64,000 nt of DNA, from NCBI RefSeq assembly GCF_037029465.1, contig NZ_JAYMEM010000005.1, positions 217,293 through 281,292 on the forward strand, given 5' to 3'. The notes under the pieces were generated by a model. The model saw only the letters and a list, made by a program, of their open reading frames with translations, ran no database searches and was not told the DNA's origin. A program made the translations under genes and the position numbers. Positions 34,086 to 42,559 of the stretch are shown here, piece after piece. Source of the stretch: Mesoflavibacter sp037029465 (GTDB lineage: Bacteria; Bacteroidota; Bacteroidia; Flavobacteriales; Flavobacteriaceae). Positions within the stretch are counted from its first letter, which is position 1. The number at the start of each line of letters is the position of its first letter.

Positions 34086-34736
34086 ATGAAAAAGCTACTC
34101 ATCGTTTTAATAATGGTCATTTTATTGATTTTTGCCTATAATCAATATAAAGAATACCAACGTTTTCATCCTGAAAATTACAATTATAAAACCAATCAAA
34201 ATATTGATTTAGAATATTATAACCAAGATGTAGTTTATAATTATTTTGAAGCTGTACAATCTTTAAATGGCTTTGCTGCAATGCAATGGAGCACTAACGA
34301 AATTGATGTAAAGTCTCCAGAAAACGATGATGAAGCAACGCAATATATAGTTGAAGAGTACCACAAAAAACTAGCGAAAGTGAAGTATTATGAAGCTAAG
34401 CTGGAAGCTTCAAAACAGCTAAAAAATGAAGGTTTTACTAATGCTCAAATTAAAGCAAAACTAGAAGGAAATACAGCGCCTAAAAATTCAGAAGTTGCAG
34501 GATTTAACGCTAAAATAAAAAGTATGTTTAATCCTTCGTCAAAAATTAGATTAGGAGAAAAAAGTGCTTTTATTTATGAAATTCAGAAGTTGTTAGTTAA
34601 AAAAGGCTATGATATTCCTGTTGATGGCGTTTATAAAAATATTACACAGGATGCGATTTATAAATTTGAAGAAAAAAACAAACTATTCCCTGATGGTAAT
34701 TTAGATGTACTGACCTTAGATGCGTTGTTGGATTAG
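34086..34736 (+). CDS. Membrane-anchored protein with peptidoglycan-binding-like domain
   Basis: One N-terminal transmembrane helix (residues 3-17, LLIVLIMVILLIFAY) anchors a mostly helical, charged extracytoplasmic region. The C-terminal 60 residues resemble the PG_binding_1 fold (SAFIYEIQKLLVKKGYDIPVDGVYKNITQDAIYKFE). A -7-like box TATCTTTG lies at 34052-34059. It is tail-to-tail with the LpxH-like gene, overlapping by four bases. The cell-wall link is inferred. Confidence 0.68.
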   Translation: MKKLLIVLIMVILLIFAYNQYKEYQRFHPENYNYKTNQNIDLEYYNQDVVYNYFEAVQSLNGFAAMQWSTNEIDVKSPENDDEATQYIVEEYHKKLAKVKYYEAKLEASKQLKNEGFTNAQIKAKLEGNTAPKNSEVAGFNAKIKSMFNPSSKIRLGEKSAFIYEIQKLLVKKGYDIPVDGVYKNITQDAIYKFEEKNKLFPDGNLDVLTLDALLD

Positions 34737-35512
34737 TTTTTAAACTCTTTTAATTCAAGTTTTTCTCCATCAAAAACACCGTAAGTATAATATTGTATCC
34801 AATCACCAAGGTTGATGTATTTAGAGTTTTCGGTCAGATCAATATTTAAAGGCAAATGTCTATGTCCAAACACAAAATAGTCTCGGTGTTTGTCTTCAAG
34901 TTTTCTTTTGCAATACTGTACTAGCCATTCATTGTCTTCACCTAAAAATTTTGCATCATCATCTCCAGAAATAAGTTTATTTTTTACTGATAAGTAATTA
35001 CCCAAACGCATTGCAAAATCAGGATGCAACAATCTTTGAAATAACCATTTTGAAATAGGATTAGTAAACAACTTTTTCATGCGTTTATACCCTTTATCAC
35101 CAGGTCCTAATCCGTCGCCATGACCTATAAAAAAAGTTTTATCATTAAAAGTAAATTCTTGTGGTTTATGGTAAACAGGTATATTTAATTCTTCTTCAAA
35201 ATAACCATTCATCCATAAATCATGATTACCAACAAAGAAGTAAATTGGTATATCAGAATCTGTTATTTCGGCTAATTTACCTAATGTTCTTGTAAATCCT
35301 TTTGGGACAACATTGCGGTATTCCATCCAAAAATCAAACAAATCACCTAATAAAAAAATAGCTGCTGCATCTTGTTTTACTTCATCTAACCAAGCCACAA
35401 ATTTTTTCTCTCGTGGTAAAGATTCAGCTTTTGTTGGTGCGCCAAGATGGTTGTCTGATGCAAAGTATATTTTCTTTCCGTTAGGAACTTGTATGTTTAT
35501 GGGTTTATTCAT
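34733..35512 (-). CDS. lpxH: UDP-2,3-diacylglucosamine diphosphatase-like metallophosphoesterase
   Basis: This calcineurin-like phosphoesterase is related to LpxH, which makes lipid X for lipid A. Metal-ligand motifs are SDNHLG, LLGDLFDFW, VGNHDLW, FIGHGDG and FGHRHLP. The start at 35512 places it eight bases into the end of queD; an ATG at 35524 is also possible. Some Bacteroidota paralogs of this family lack proven LpxH activity, so the symbol is tentative. Confidence 0.82.
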   Translation of the reverse strand: MNKPINIQVPNGKKIYFASDNHLGAPTKAESLPREKKFVAWLDEVKQDAAAIFLLGDLFDFWMEYRNVVPKGFTRTLGKLAEITDSDIPIYFFVGNHDLWMNGYFEEELNIPVYHKPQEFTFNDKTFFIGHGDGLGPGDKGYKRMKKLFTNPISKWLFQRLLHPDFAMRLGNYLSVKNKLISGDDDAKFLGEDNEWLVQYCKRKLEDKHRDYFVFGHRHLPLNIDLTENSKYINLGDWIQYYTYGVFDGEKLELKEFKN

Positions 35513-35957
35513 TATCGCTTGCATACCATTGCGCGTAGCTGGTAGCAGTTTCTGATAGTTTAAGTGAATGTAATTTTATGTTATCCGGTAATCTGTTTTT
35601 AATTTTTTCGGCAAAATCAATAACCATCATTTCGCTAGTTGGTTGATAATTTACCAAAAGCACGTTGTGACCTCTATCTTCAAGCTCTTTAGCTAGCTCT
35701 ATATGTGGTGTGTTTTTATTAAAAACAGTTGCGTGATCAAAAACGTCTACAATTTCTTCTTTTACAATTTTTTTAAGGTCTCCAAAATCGATTACCATTC
35801 CAAATTTCACATTAGAAGTATCAGATATTGGCTGCCCAATTACAGTAACATCTAATCTGTAACTGTGACCGTGTACGTTTTTACATTTTCCATCGTAGCC
35901 ATAAAGCGCGTGACCAGTCTCAAAAGAGAATTGTTTTGTTATTCTGATGTTAGCCAT
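35505..35957 (-). CDS. queD: 6-carboxytetrahydropterin synthase
   Basis: QueD converts dihydroneopterin triphosphate to 6-carboxytetrahydropterin in queuosine synthesis. Zinc histidines are H16 (FETGHAL) and H29/H31 (CKNVHGHSY), with the catalytic cysteine C25. The C-terminal SEMMVIDFAE region fits 6-pyruvoyltetrahydropterin-synthase-family proteins. The length is 150. Queuosine modifies Tyr, His, Asn and Asp tRNAs. Confidence 0.9.
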   Translation of the reverse strand: MANIRITKQFSFETGHALYGYDGKCKNVHGHSYRLDVTVIGQPISDTSNVKFGMVIDFGDLKKIVKEEIVDVFDHATVFNKNTPHIELAKELEDRGHNVLLVNYQPTSEMMVIDFAEKIKNRLPDNIKLHSLKLSETATSYAQWYASDNE

Positions 35958-35986
35958 ACATAAATTTTATGCTACAAAGATATTGA

Positions 35987-36021
35987 TTTTGTAAAACCAA
36001 TTAGTTTTTAGTTTACATTTG
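35987..36021 (+). promoter_or_regulatory. Predicted promoter of the 2OG oxygenase gene
   Basis: TTTTG at 35987-35991 is followed after 22 bases by TACATTTG (36014-36021), matching the Bacteroidota -33/-7 pattern. The start codon is 26 bases further on. Confidence 0.55.
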
Positions 36022-36047
36022 CGCACTTTTTTTAAAATAATTGGCTA

Positions 36048-36689
36048 ATGAGTCAGCTTTTTGAAGCTTTAGATTTTGTTGAAAATCCTCTATATGAAAG
36101 GATTATAGACGATGTAGCTAAACAAAAATTTAGTGTTATTGATGACTTTTTTGATGCAAACGAAGTGGAAGTTTTAAGAGCTTCTTTACTTGAAAAATAC
36201 GAAGAAGACGCATTTAAAAAAGCTGCAATAGGCAATAAGTTTGATGAGGTTATTGTAAAATCTATTAGAGGTGATGTGATTTTATGGATAGACGAAACCA
36301 AATCTAACCCTGCAGAAAATTTATTTTTCAATAAAATAAATGACTTAGTAAATTACTTAAACAGAACCTGTTTTTTAGGTATTTTACATAAAGAGTTTCA
36401 TTATGCCATTTACCCTAAAGGCACATTTTACAAGCGTCATTTAGATACATTTAAAAATGACGATAGACGAAAATTATCTTTTGTATGTTATTTAAATCAC
36501 GAAGATTGGCAACCAGAAAATGGAGGCGAATTGGTGTTATACTTAGATGAAACCAAGCCAGAAAACGATAAAATAATTTATCCTTTACCGGGAAGAGTTG
36601 TCATTTTTGAAAGCCAAATTATAGAGCACGAAGTTAAGCCTGTTGACACAAAGCGTTTAAGTATTACAGGTTGGCTTAAAACACGTTAG
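36048..36689 (+). CDS. 2-oxoglutarate/Fe(II)-dependent oxygenase (prolyl-hydroxylase-like)
   Basis: The double-stranded beta-helix core has an iron triad H131, D133 (KRHLDTF) and H194 (IEHEV), and a 2-oxoglutarate-binding R203 in the segment KRLSITGWL. The LSFVCYLNHEDWQPENGGEL stretch is typical of prolyl-4-hydroxylase-like enzymes, and the 213-residue length fits. The substrate may be a protein residue, as for bacterial EF-Tu or ribosomal hydroxylases; this is inference. Confidence 0.86.
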   Translation: MSQLFEALDFVENPLYERIIDDVAKQKFSVIDDFFDANEVEVLRASLLEKYEEDAFKKAAIGNKFDEVIVKSIRGDVILWIDETKSNPAENLFFNKINDLVNYLNRTCFLGILHKEFHYAIYPKGTFYKRHLDTFKNDDRRKLSFVCYLNHEDWQPENGGELVLYLDETKPENDKIIYPLPGRVVIFESQIIEHEVKPVDTKRLSITGWLKTR

Positions 36690-36760
36690 TAGCGTCTGCG
36701 TTTGTTGTAAAAATAAACGATGATAAGTACGATAGCTAGTAGTAAAAATATTCTATTCAT
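36686..36760 (-). CDS. 24-residue single-span membrane peptide
   Basis: An ATG at 36760 opens a 24-codon frame: a hydrophobic helix (IFLLLAIVLIIVYFY) followed by a very basic end (NKRRRY). It begins two bases after the stop of the 55-residue membrane ORF. The pattern is typical of real small membrane proteins. Its last codons overlap the stop of the convergent 2OG oxygenase gene. Confidence 0.5.
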   Translation of the reverse strand: MNRIFLLLAIVLIIVYFYNKRRRY

Positions 36761-36762
36761 GA

Positions 36763-36930
36763 CTAATTGTTGTTTCTGTTTCTGTTGTATCTGTAAAGAA
36801 AATATGCTAATAAAACTAACACGATTAGCGGTAAGAAAGATCCAATAAAAATGCCTATTTCATATTGATTATCTGGCGCATCCTTCATCTTTTGTTCTAT
36901 GTCTACTTGTTGTAATAAACTTAAAAGCAT
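36763..36930 (-). CDS. 55-residue single-span membrane protein
   Basis: An ATG at 36930 gives a short polar N-terminus (QQVDIEQKMKDAPDN), one transmembrane helix (IGSFLPLIVLVLLAYFLY), and an Arg/Asn-rich tail. The frame is open and codon use resembles the neighbours. The MATE start codon is at 38291, with its stop at 36957, 26 bases upstream of this gene, so it likely follows MATE in the same transcript. Function is unknown. Confidence 0.6.
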   Translation of the reverse strand: MLLSLLQQVDIEQKMKDAPDNQYEIGIFIGSFLPLIVLVLLAYFLYRYNRNRNNN

Positions 36931-36956
36931 ATTCTAAACTAATTAATACTGTAAAG

Positions 36957-38291
36957 TTAGTTGTTTTGTTTTAGCGGTAAAAATTGTTTTCTAAAAATTA
37001 TGATTAAAGGTAAACCACGAGCAATAATCCAAAAGGTTAGCGCAATGAATATACCGTATAATTTTAAGTCAAAATAATCTACGATTAAAAGCACAGGGAT
37101 AAACACTAAAAATGTTGAAAGAAGAAGAACATTGCGTAAATCTTCCATTTTGCCTAAGCCTTTAAAAATACCATCAAAAATAAACGCTAAAGCACACAAT
37201 GGTTGCATGGCTAAAACTATCCAAAACACATTATAAAATTGATTTAAAACGTTGTTTTCATCAGTAAAAATTTCACCGATAGGGTAGTATAAAATTCCGC
37301 CAATTATTGCAACGCTTATACCAAGATAAATACCATATTTAATTAACCGATTGCTAAGTTTTATAAGCTGATCGTAATTTTTTTGACCAAATAACTTTCC
37401 TGATAAAATATTACCTGCACTAGCATAGCCGTCAATAATAAAAGCGCCTAAAAACCATAAGTTAATTGCAATGGTGTAAGCAGCAATGTAGCTTTTACCA
37501 TAACCTGTTGCATATTTTGTGGCAAAATAAAGCGTAATATTTAAAGCTAAAGTGCGTATAAACAGATTTAAAATCATGAATGCAAAATTTTTAATCTGCG
37601 GATTTAAAGGAAAACTAAATCTTAACGGAATACTTGTTTTTGTAAGCAGTAAATATGCCGAAAATAAAGCCATAAACACTTGAGCAATTAAACTAGCATA
37701 AGCTGCACCTTTAATATGTTGACCAGCAATTATACCATCTATTCCATATACCAAAACAAAGTCTAAAACTACGTTTAATGCAGCTCCAGAAATAGCAATA
37801 ATCATAGGGTAATAGGTGTTTTGTAAACCTCTAAATGTTCCAAAAACAGCAATTACAAAAAGCGTAAACGGAAAACCTAATACACGTATTCTGTAATACT
37901 CTACACTGTAATCTAAAATTAAATTTTCTGCATTGTAAAGTTTAAAAATTGGTGCCGCTAAAGGATAAGTTATAGCAATAACAAAAATGCTTAAAGATGT
38001 AATCAAAAAAATAGCTTGTGCTGGTAATTGTCTTACTTGGTCTAAAGCATCTGCGCCAAGATGCTGAGAAATAATTGAAGAAATAGCACTACGCGTTTGT
38101 CCTAAAACCCAAATAAGCATAGAGATAAACGTAGTTACAATACCAATAGCAGCCAAAGATTCGGTAGCATTTAAGTCTACATTACCAACTACAGCAGCAT
38201 CTGTTAATGATAAAATAGGCTCTGATATTCCAGAAATTAATGCAGGAATTGCTAACTTGTTAATGTGTTTTATGCTAATATTAGTTTTCAC
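36957..38291 (-). CDS. MATE family efflux transporter
   Basis: This 444-residue inner-membrane protein has twelve predicted helices in two related halves. Typical MATE stretches are ALISGISEPILSLTDAAVVGNVD at the N-terminus, RVLGFPFTLFVIAVFGTFRGLQNTYYP, and the second-half IIDGYASAGNILSGKLFGQ. It exports cationic compounds using Na+ or H+; the substrate is unknown. It is close to DinF-like proteins. It is divergent from the USP gene. Confidence 0.92.
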   Translation of the reverse strand: MKTNISIKHINKLAIPALISGISEPILSLTDAAVVGNVDLNATESLAAIGIVTTFISMLIWVLGQTRSAISSIISQHLGADALDQVRQLPAQAIFLITSLSIFVIAITYPLAAPIFKLYNAENLILDYSVEYYRIRVLGFPFTLFVIAVFGTFRGLQNTYYPMIIAISGAALNVVLDFVLVYGIDGIIAGQHIKGAAYASLIAQVFMALFSAYLLLTKTSIPLRFSFPLNPQIKNFAFMILNLFIRTLALNITLYFATKYATGYGKSYIAAYTIAINLWFLGAFIIDGYASAGNILSGKLFGQKNYDQLIKLSNRLIKYGIYLGISVAIIGGILYYPIGEIFTDENNVLNQFYNVFWIVLAMQPLCALAFIFDGIFKGLGKMEDLRNVLLLSTFLVFIPVLLIVDYFDLKLYGIFIALTFWIIARGLPLIIIFRKQFLPLKQNN

Positions 38292-38335
38292 TTCAAGTAA
38301 AAATTATTGTCAAAGGTCGTAAAACTTTATTTAAA

Positions 38336-38364
38336 TTGAAGTGAATAAAAAATCTGTACTTTTG
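38336..38364 (+). promoter_or_regulatory. Predicted promoter of the universal stress protein gene
   Basis: TTG (38336-38338) and TACTTTTG (38357-38364) are separated by 18 bases, fitting the Bacteroidota consensus. The start codon is 20 bases downstream. Confidence 0.6.
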
Positions 38365-38384
38365 TAAACTAAAACTCTTAAAAT

Positions 38385-39182
38385 ATGAAATCTATTTTAG
38401 TACCTGTTGGTTCATCAAAAAATGCTCAAAGTCATTTGCAATATGCAGTAGATTTTGCTCAAGCTTTTGGCGCAAAATTGTATGTAGTACAAGTTTACAA
38501 CGTCTATACAAAAGCTGGTACAATGACTAAAGTAGATCATATTTTAGAAAGAGAAAGCATGGAGTTTTTACAAAATCATGTATCTAAAGTGAATACAAAA
38601 AACGTTGAAGTTGTTATTAAAACTTTTAAAGGAAAATTAATTGACACTATTGAATTAGTTTGTAAGTCTTTAGATATCGATTTAATTTTATTAGAGCCAA
38701 GAACCAATTCTATTAAAGATGAAGTTTACTTAGGGAAAACCTCTGGAAAAATAATCAAGCAAACCAATATACCAGCTTTAATTGTACCTGAAGGTTATAA
38801 ATACAGACCAATCATTTATATTTTAATGGCTTTAAAATCTGCTACTATCAAAAAAGAAGGCGTTTTAAAACCATTACAAGATATTAAAGCACAATATAAA
38901 TCTATTGTAAATCTACTTTTAGTAAAAACACCTTTTTATAACGAAGGAGATTTTGATGTAAATGAAGAACTGAGTAACATGATTACAAAAACTACAAAAT
39001 CTGAAAACGCTACAACGTTTCAAGGTGTGTTAGAGCATTACAAAGATAATGATCCAGATTTGTTATGTGTAGTTAGACGCAAGCGTGGTTTCTTCACAAA
39101 ATTATGGGAGAAAAATTTAATTTTAAAGAAAGATTTTCACGCATCTACATTACCTGTTTTAGTACTTAGTGGCTTGAAATAA
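38385..39182 (+). CDS. Universal stress protein, tandem-domain type
   Basis: The 265-residue cytoplasmic protein begins with a USP domain (ILVPVGSSKNAQSHLQYAVDFAQAFGAKLYVV, then LILLEPRTN and IIKQTNIPALIVPEG). A degenerate second domain covers about 145-265 and ends in DFHASTLPVLVL. The ATP-binding G-x2-G-x9-G motif is not clear, suggesting the non-nucleotide-binding UspA-like type. It is monocistronic. The 174 bases after it hold a small hairpin and no gene. Confidence 0.88.
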   Translation: MKSILVPVGSSKNAQSHLQYAVDFAQAFGAKLYVVQVYNVYTKAGTMTKVDHILERESMEFLQNHVSKVNTKNVEVVIKTFKGKLIDTIELVCKSLDIDLILLEPRTNSIKDEVYLGKTSGKIIKQTNIPALIVPEGYKYRPIIYILMALKSATIKKEGVLKPLQDIKAQYKSIVNLLLVKTPFYNEGDFDVNEELSNMITKTTKSENATTFQGVLEHYKDNDPDLLCVVRRKRGFFTKLWEKNLILKKDFHASTLPVLVLSGLK

Positions 39183-39356
39183 ATTAAAATGAATATACGG
39201 TTAATACAGGGTGATCTCAGTAGGATTATTCACACGTGACTTTTTATCGAGTTTATTTCATCTTAAACCATTTTTTTCTGTCTTTCAACGTTTTATAGGT
39301 TTCTTTATAAAACCTACGAAGCCCCATTTTCGTAAGTAATTTAAACTTAACCTAGT

Positions 39357-41717
39357 ATGAAAAATCTTACCTGGCTATTTTTAGCTTTGTTTTGTGTAGC
39401 AACTTTTGCTCATGATAAAATTACTTTCAATCCAAAAACATCAAAAGGAAAATTACATGAATACTCAAGTTATATAAATGTAAAAGACAAAAAATTATCT
39501 ATTAATGATATAATAGCGTCAAAAAATCTTCATTTTGACCCTATAAAGTCTGATAATCTTAGTTTAGGGTTTACATCTTCTAATTATTGGGTTTCTTTTA
39601 GTTTAGAAAATTCGACATCAAATAATAATACTTATTACCTTGAAACTGCACGACCAGTAACAGATTTGGCTAACTTGTATGTAGTTACAAAAGATAGTAT
39701 AATAAAATACCAAAGTGGAGATCAAATACCTTTTAATCAAAGACAAGTAGCGCATAGATCTACTGTTTTTAAACTTCAATTAGAACCAAATACAGTTAAG
39801 GATTTTTATTTAGAATTAAGTAGTGATGGAGAGACAATTAATATTCCTCTAAATCTTTACACCGAGACAGAGTTTTTAATTGCTAACTACAAGCAGCAAT
39901 TGTTTTTAGGTTTGTTTTACGGTATTTTGTTTCTAGCCGGTATTGTATACTTGTTTTTTTACAGTAGCTTATCCAATAAAACCTTTTTGTACTACAGCTG
40001 TTACGTATTATCTATAGCACTTATGCAAGGTGCATTAGATGGGCTAATTTACCAATATATTTTTACAGAAGCTGGTTACTTTAATAGTAAAGCGGTTTTA
40101 ATTACAGCTTTACTTTCTAATCTTTTTCTTTTAAAATATTGTGAGCATTTTTTAAATATTGAAAAACATTTAAAAGTCATAAAAAAGATTTTTAACGGTA
40201 TTTATATTGCTATTGCTGTACTTTTTGTAATGACTTTGGTTTCTCCTATTACGATGGAGTTTGTTTATCCAATTAGTAACCTTAACGGATTAATAAGTTT
40301 GATTTTAATCTTGGTAGCTGTGTTTAGTTTAAAATTAAAAAAGGTGAAAATAGATCCATTCTTTTCGGTTGGTATTTTCTTTTTAGTCATAGGTCTTTTA
40401 GGTTTCGTAATGAATAATTTAAGCTTATTACCTAACAATTTTTATACTTTAAATAGTGCGAAATTTGGATCTGGTTTAGAGGTTATTTTCTTATCACTTT
40501 CTATGACAAATTTGATCAAAAAATTAAGAAAAGAAAAAGAAGCTTCACAAGAAGTAGCCTTAACTAGAACAAAAGAAATAAGTGAACTAAAATCTTACTT
40601 TATGTCTAACATGAGTCATGAGCTTAGAACACCTATTAATGCTATTTTAGGTATAGTTCAATCCAGTATAGATGATAAAAACAGTGATATTAAAGAGCAA
40701 TACCAAACCATTAAAAATGCCTCTTTAAGCTTGTTAAGCAACGTAAATGATATTTTAGATTTTGAAAAGATAGAATCCAATCAACTTAGATTAAATACAA
40801 ACCAGTTTAACCCAAAAACATTAATCACAGATATAAGTGATAATTGGAGAGTAGAAGCCAATAAAAAAGGATTAAACTATGTGTTTGATATTGATACCGA
40901 AATACCAGAAATGGTAGAAGGTGATGCAGAGCGATTTATTCAAATTATTAATAACGTTTTAAGTAATGCAGTAAAATTCACCTTAGATGGAGAAGTGGTT
41001 TTTAAGCTAAAATGCTCTTGTCAACCAAATGGGTTTAATCGTTTCTCAATACAAATATCAGATACGGGAATTGGTATGACTAATGAAGTGCAACAAAACG
41101 TTTTTGACAGTTTTAATCAAATGCGAAACAACCATAAAAGACAATTTGGAGGTATAGGCTTAGGACTAAACATAGTTAAGAATTTAGTCACCTTATTTGA
41201 AGGCACAATTTATATTGAAAGTGAAATAAATAATGGAACAAGTGTTTATATTGATATTCCTTTAAAAGTAATTGAAGCACAAGCTGAAATTGAAACCCAA
41301 ACAGAAGAAAATCAAGAAAAAGACATACAAATATTAGTTGTAGAAGACAATCGTTTAAACCAAATGGTAATGAAAAAGCTACTTAGTGCTAACTTAAGGT
41401 TTAACTACACGATTGTAGAAAATGGTCAAGAGGCTTTAAACGAATTAAACACTAAAGCATACGATTTAGTCTTAATGGATTTACAAATGCCAATAATGGA
41501 TGGTTATGAGGCAACAAAAGCAATTAGAGAAGGAAAAATTAACGCTTTTAATAAAGACATTGCCATAATTGCAGTAACAGCAGATGCTATGCCTAAAACT
41601 AAAGATCGTGTTTTAGAGATAGGAATGAATGACTATATGACCAAACCTATTGACAAAAACGAGTTATTTAATAAAATAAATCACTTTAGCCAAAAACCAG
41701 AATTAAGAATAGCTTAG
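39357..41717 (+). CDS. Hybrid sensor histidine kinase/response regulator with 7TM-DISM sensor
   Basis: This 786-residue membrane kinase has a signal peptide (residues 1-18), an extracellular 7TMR-DISMED2-like beta domain (about 30-160), and seven transmembrane helices (about 180-390). A HisKA domain follows with phospho-acceptor H421 (MSHELRTPINAIL), then a HATPase_c domain (NVLSNAVKF, DTGIGM, GGIGLGLNIVK) and a receiver domain with acceptor D708 (LVLMDLQMPIMDGYEAT). The lack of a DNA-binding domain implies phosphotransfer to a partner. It ends tail-to-tail over the hydrolase gene. Confidence 0.95.
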   Translation: MKNLTWLFLALFCVATFAHDKITFNPKTSKGKLHEYSSYINVKDKKLSINDIIASKNLHFDPIKSDNLSLGFTSSNYWVSFSLENSTSNNNTYYLETARPVTDLANLYVVTKDSIIKYQSGDQIPFNQRQVAHRSTVFKLQLEPNTVKDFYLELSSDGETINIPLNLYTETEFLIANYKQQLFLGLFYGILFLAGIVYLFFYSSLSNKTFLYYSCYVLSIALMQGALDGLIYQYIFTEAGYFNSKAVLITALLSNLFLLKYCEHFLNIEKHLKVIKKIFNGIYIAIAVLFVMTLVSPITMEFVYPISNLNGLISLILILVAVFSLKLKKVKIDPFFSVGIFFLVIGLLGFVMNNLSLLPNNFYTLNSAKFGSGLEVIFLSLSMTNLIKKLRKEKEASQEVALTRTKEISELKSYFMSNMSHELRTPINAILGIVQSSIDDKNSDIKEQYQTIKNASLSLLSNVNDILDFEKIESNQLRLNTNQFNPKTLITDISDNWRVEANKKGLNYVFDIDTEIPEMVEGDAERFIQIINNVLSNAVKFTLDGEVVFKLKCSCQPNGFNRFSIQISDTGIGMTNEVQQNVFDSFNQMRNNHKRQFGGIGLGLNIVKNLVTLFEGTIYIESEINNGTSVYIDIPLKVIEAQAEIETQTEENQEKDIQILVVEDNRLNQMVMKKLLSANLRFNYTIVENGQEALNELNTKAYDLVLMDLQMPIMDGYEATKAIREGKINAFNKDIAIIAVTADAMPKTKDRVLEIGMNDYMTKPIDKNELFNKINHFSQKPELRIA

Positions 41718-42556
41718 CGCTTTATAAAATCTACGGTTTTATTAACCACTTTTTCTAGGTTAGAAGGCATTTTTCTTTCCGTCCAAGGATGTTTAGCATC
41801 AAAAACATGATTACTGTTTTCAATTGTAAACAGTTCGCTTTTTGGGTTCCATTGGTGTAGATTTAATGCTTCTTGATATAAAACTGAAGGATCTTCTTTT
41901 GCGTGAATTATTAAATGAGGCACGTTTATATTTTTCTCAGCGTTTTCAATATTTAAACGCTGTTCATTAGCTTTAAAATCTAAATAAAACTGAAAGTTGT
42001 GAGGCATTTTTTGTTTTGTTCTTCCGTTTAAAACATATTTAACACCATCTTTTTTCCATTGCTCTAAATCGCCAGTAGTAGATGTTCTTTTTCCAAAACT
42101 ACTTACACTTGCCCAAGTTATAAGCTTTTTGATACGTTGATCTTCTTTAGTTTTTAAAATTGAAATTCCGCCACCACGAGAATGACCAATTACAGAAATA
42201 TCATTGGCGTCGATTTGATTTGAAAATTCATTTTTTTTAGATATTAAAAAGGAAATCATAGCATCTAAATCTTCAAGTTCTTTAGAATAATTATTTTCTG
42301 CGAAAGCGTTTAAATCTGGAAAATCTATAGGCTGTTCCACCGTTCCTCCATTATGAGAAAAATTAAATTTCACATAAAACAAATTAGCTTTCATGAATGC
42401 TTCTGCAACCAAATCCCATGCGCCCCAATCTTTAAAACCTTTGTATCCATGACAAAAAATAACCAATGGTTTTTTGTTGTTATCATTGTTAAAAAAGGCG
42501 TCCCAAACAATTGGTTTGTTATTTTCTCTTATTAAAACTAAATTTTTATAGATCAT
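41714..42556 (-). CDS. Alpha/beta hydrolase
   Basis: The 280-residue protein has the nucleophile elbow GHSRGGG (serine at about 128) and an oxyanion region FCHGYKGFKDWG. An acidic residue lies in IHAKEDPSV and the catalytic histidine in NSNHVFDAKH. No signal peptide is seen. Dienelactone-hydrolase-like or esterase activity is plausible; the substrate is unknown. It lies three bases after the AddB-like gene and shares its direction. Confidence 0.85.
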   Translation of the reverse strand: MIYKNLVLIRENNKPIVWDAFFNNDNNKKPLVIFCHGYKGFKDWGAWDLVAEAFMKANLFYVKFNFSHNGGTVEQPIDFPDLNAFAENNYSKELEDLDAMISFLISKKNEFSNQIDANDISVIGHSRGGGISILKTKEDQRIKKLITWASVSSFGKRTSTTGDLEQWKKDGVKYVLNGRTKQKMPHNFQFYLDFKANEQRLNIENAEKNINVPHLIIHAKEDPSVLYQEALNLHQWNPKSELFTIENSNHVFDAKHPWTERKMPSNLEKVVNKTVDFIKR

Positions 42557-42559
42557 TTT

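Noticed and set aside
39183..39356. Small gene between the USP and hybrid kinase genes
   Set aside because: Only a 16-codon frame and a short AT hairpin are seen, with no support for a gene.
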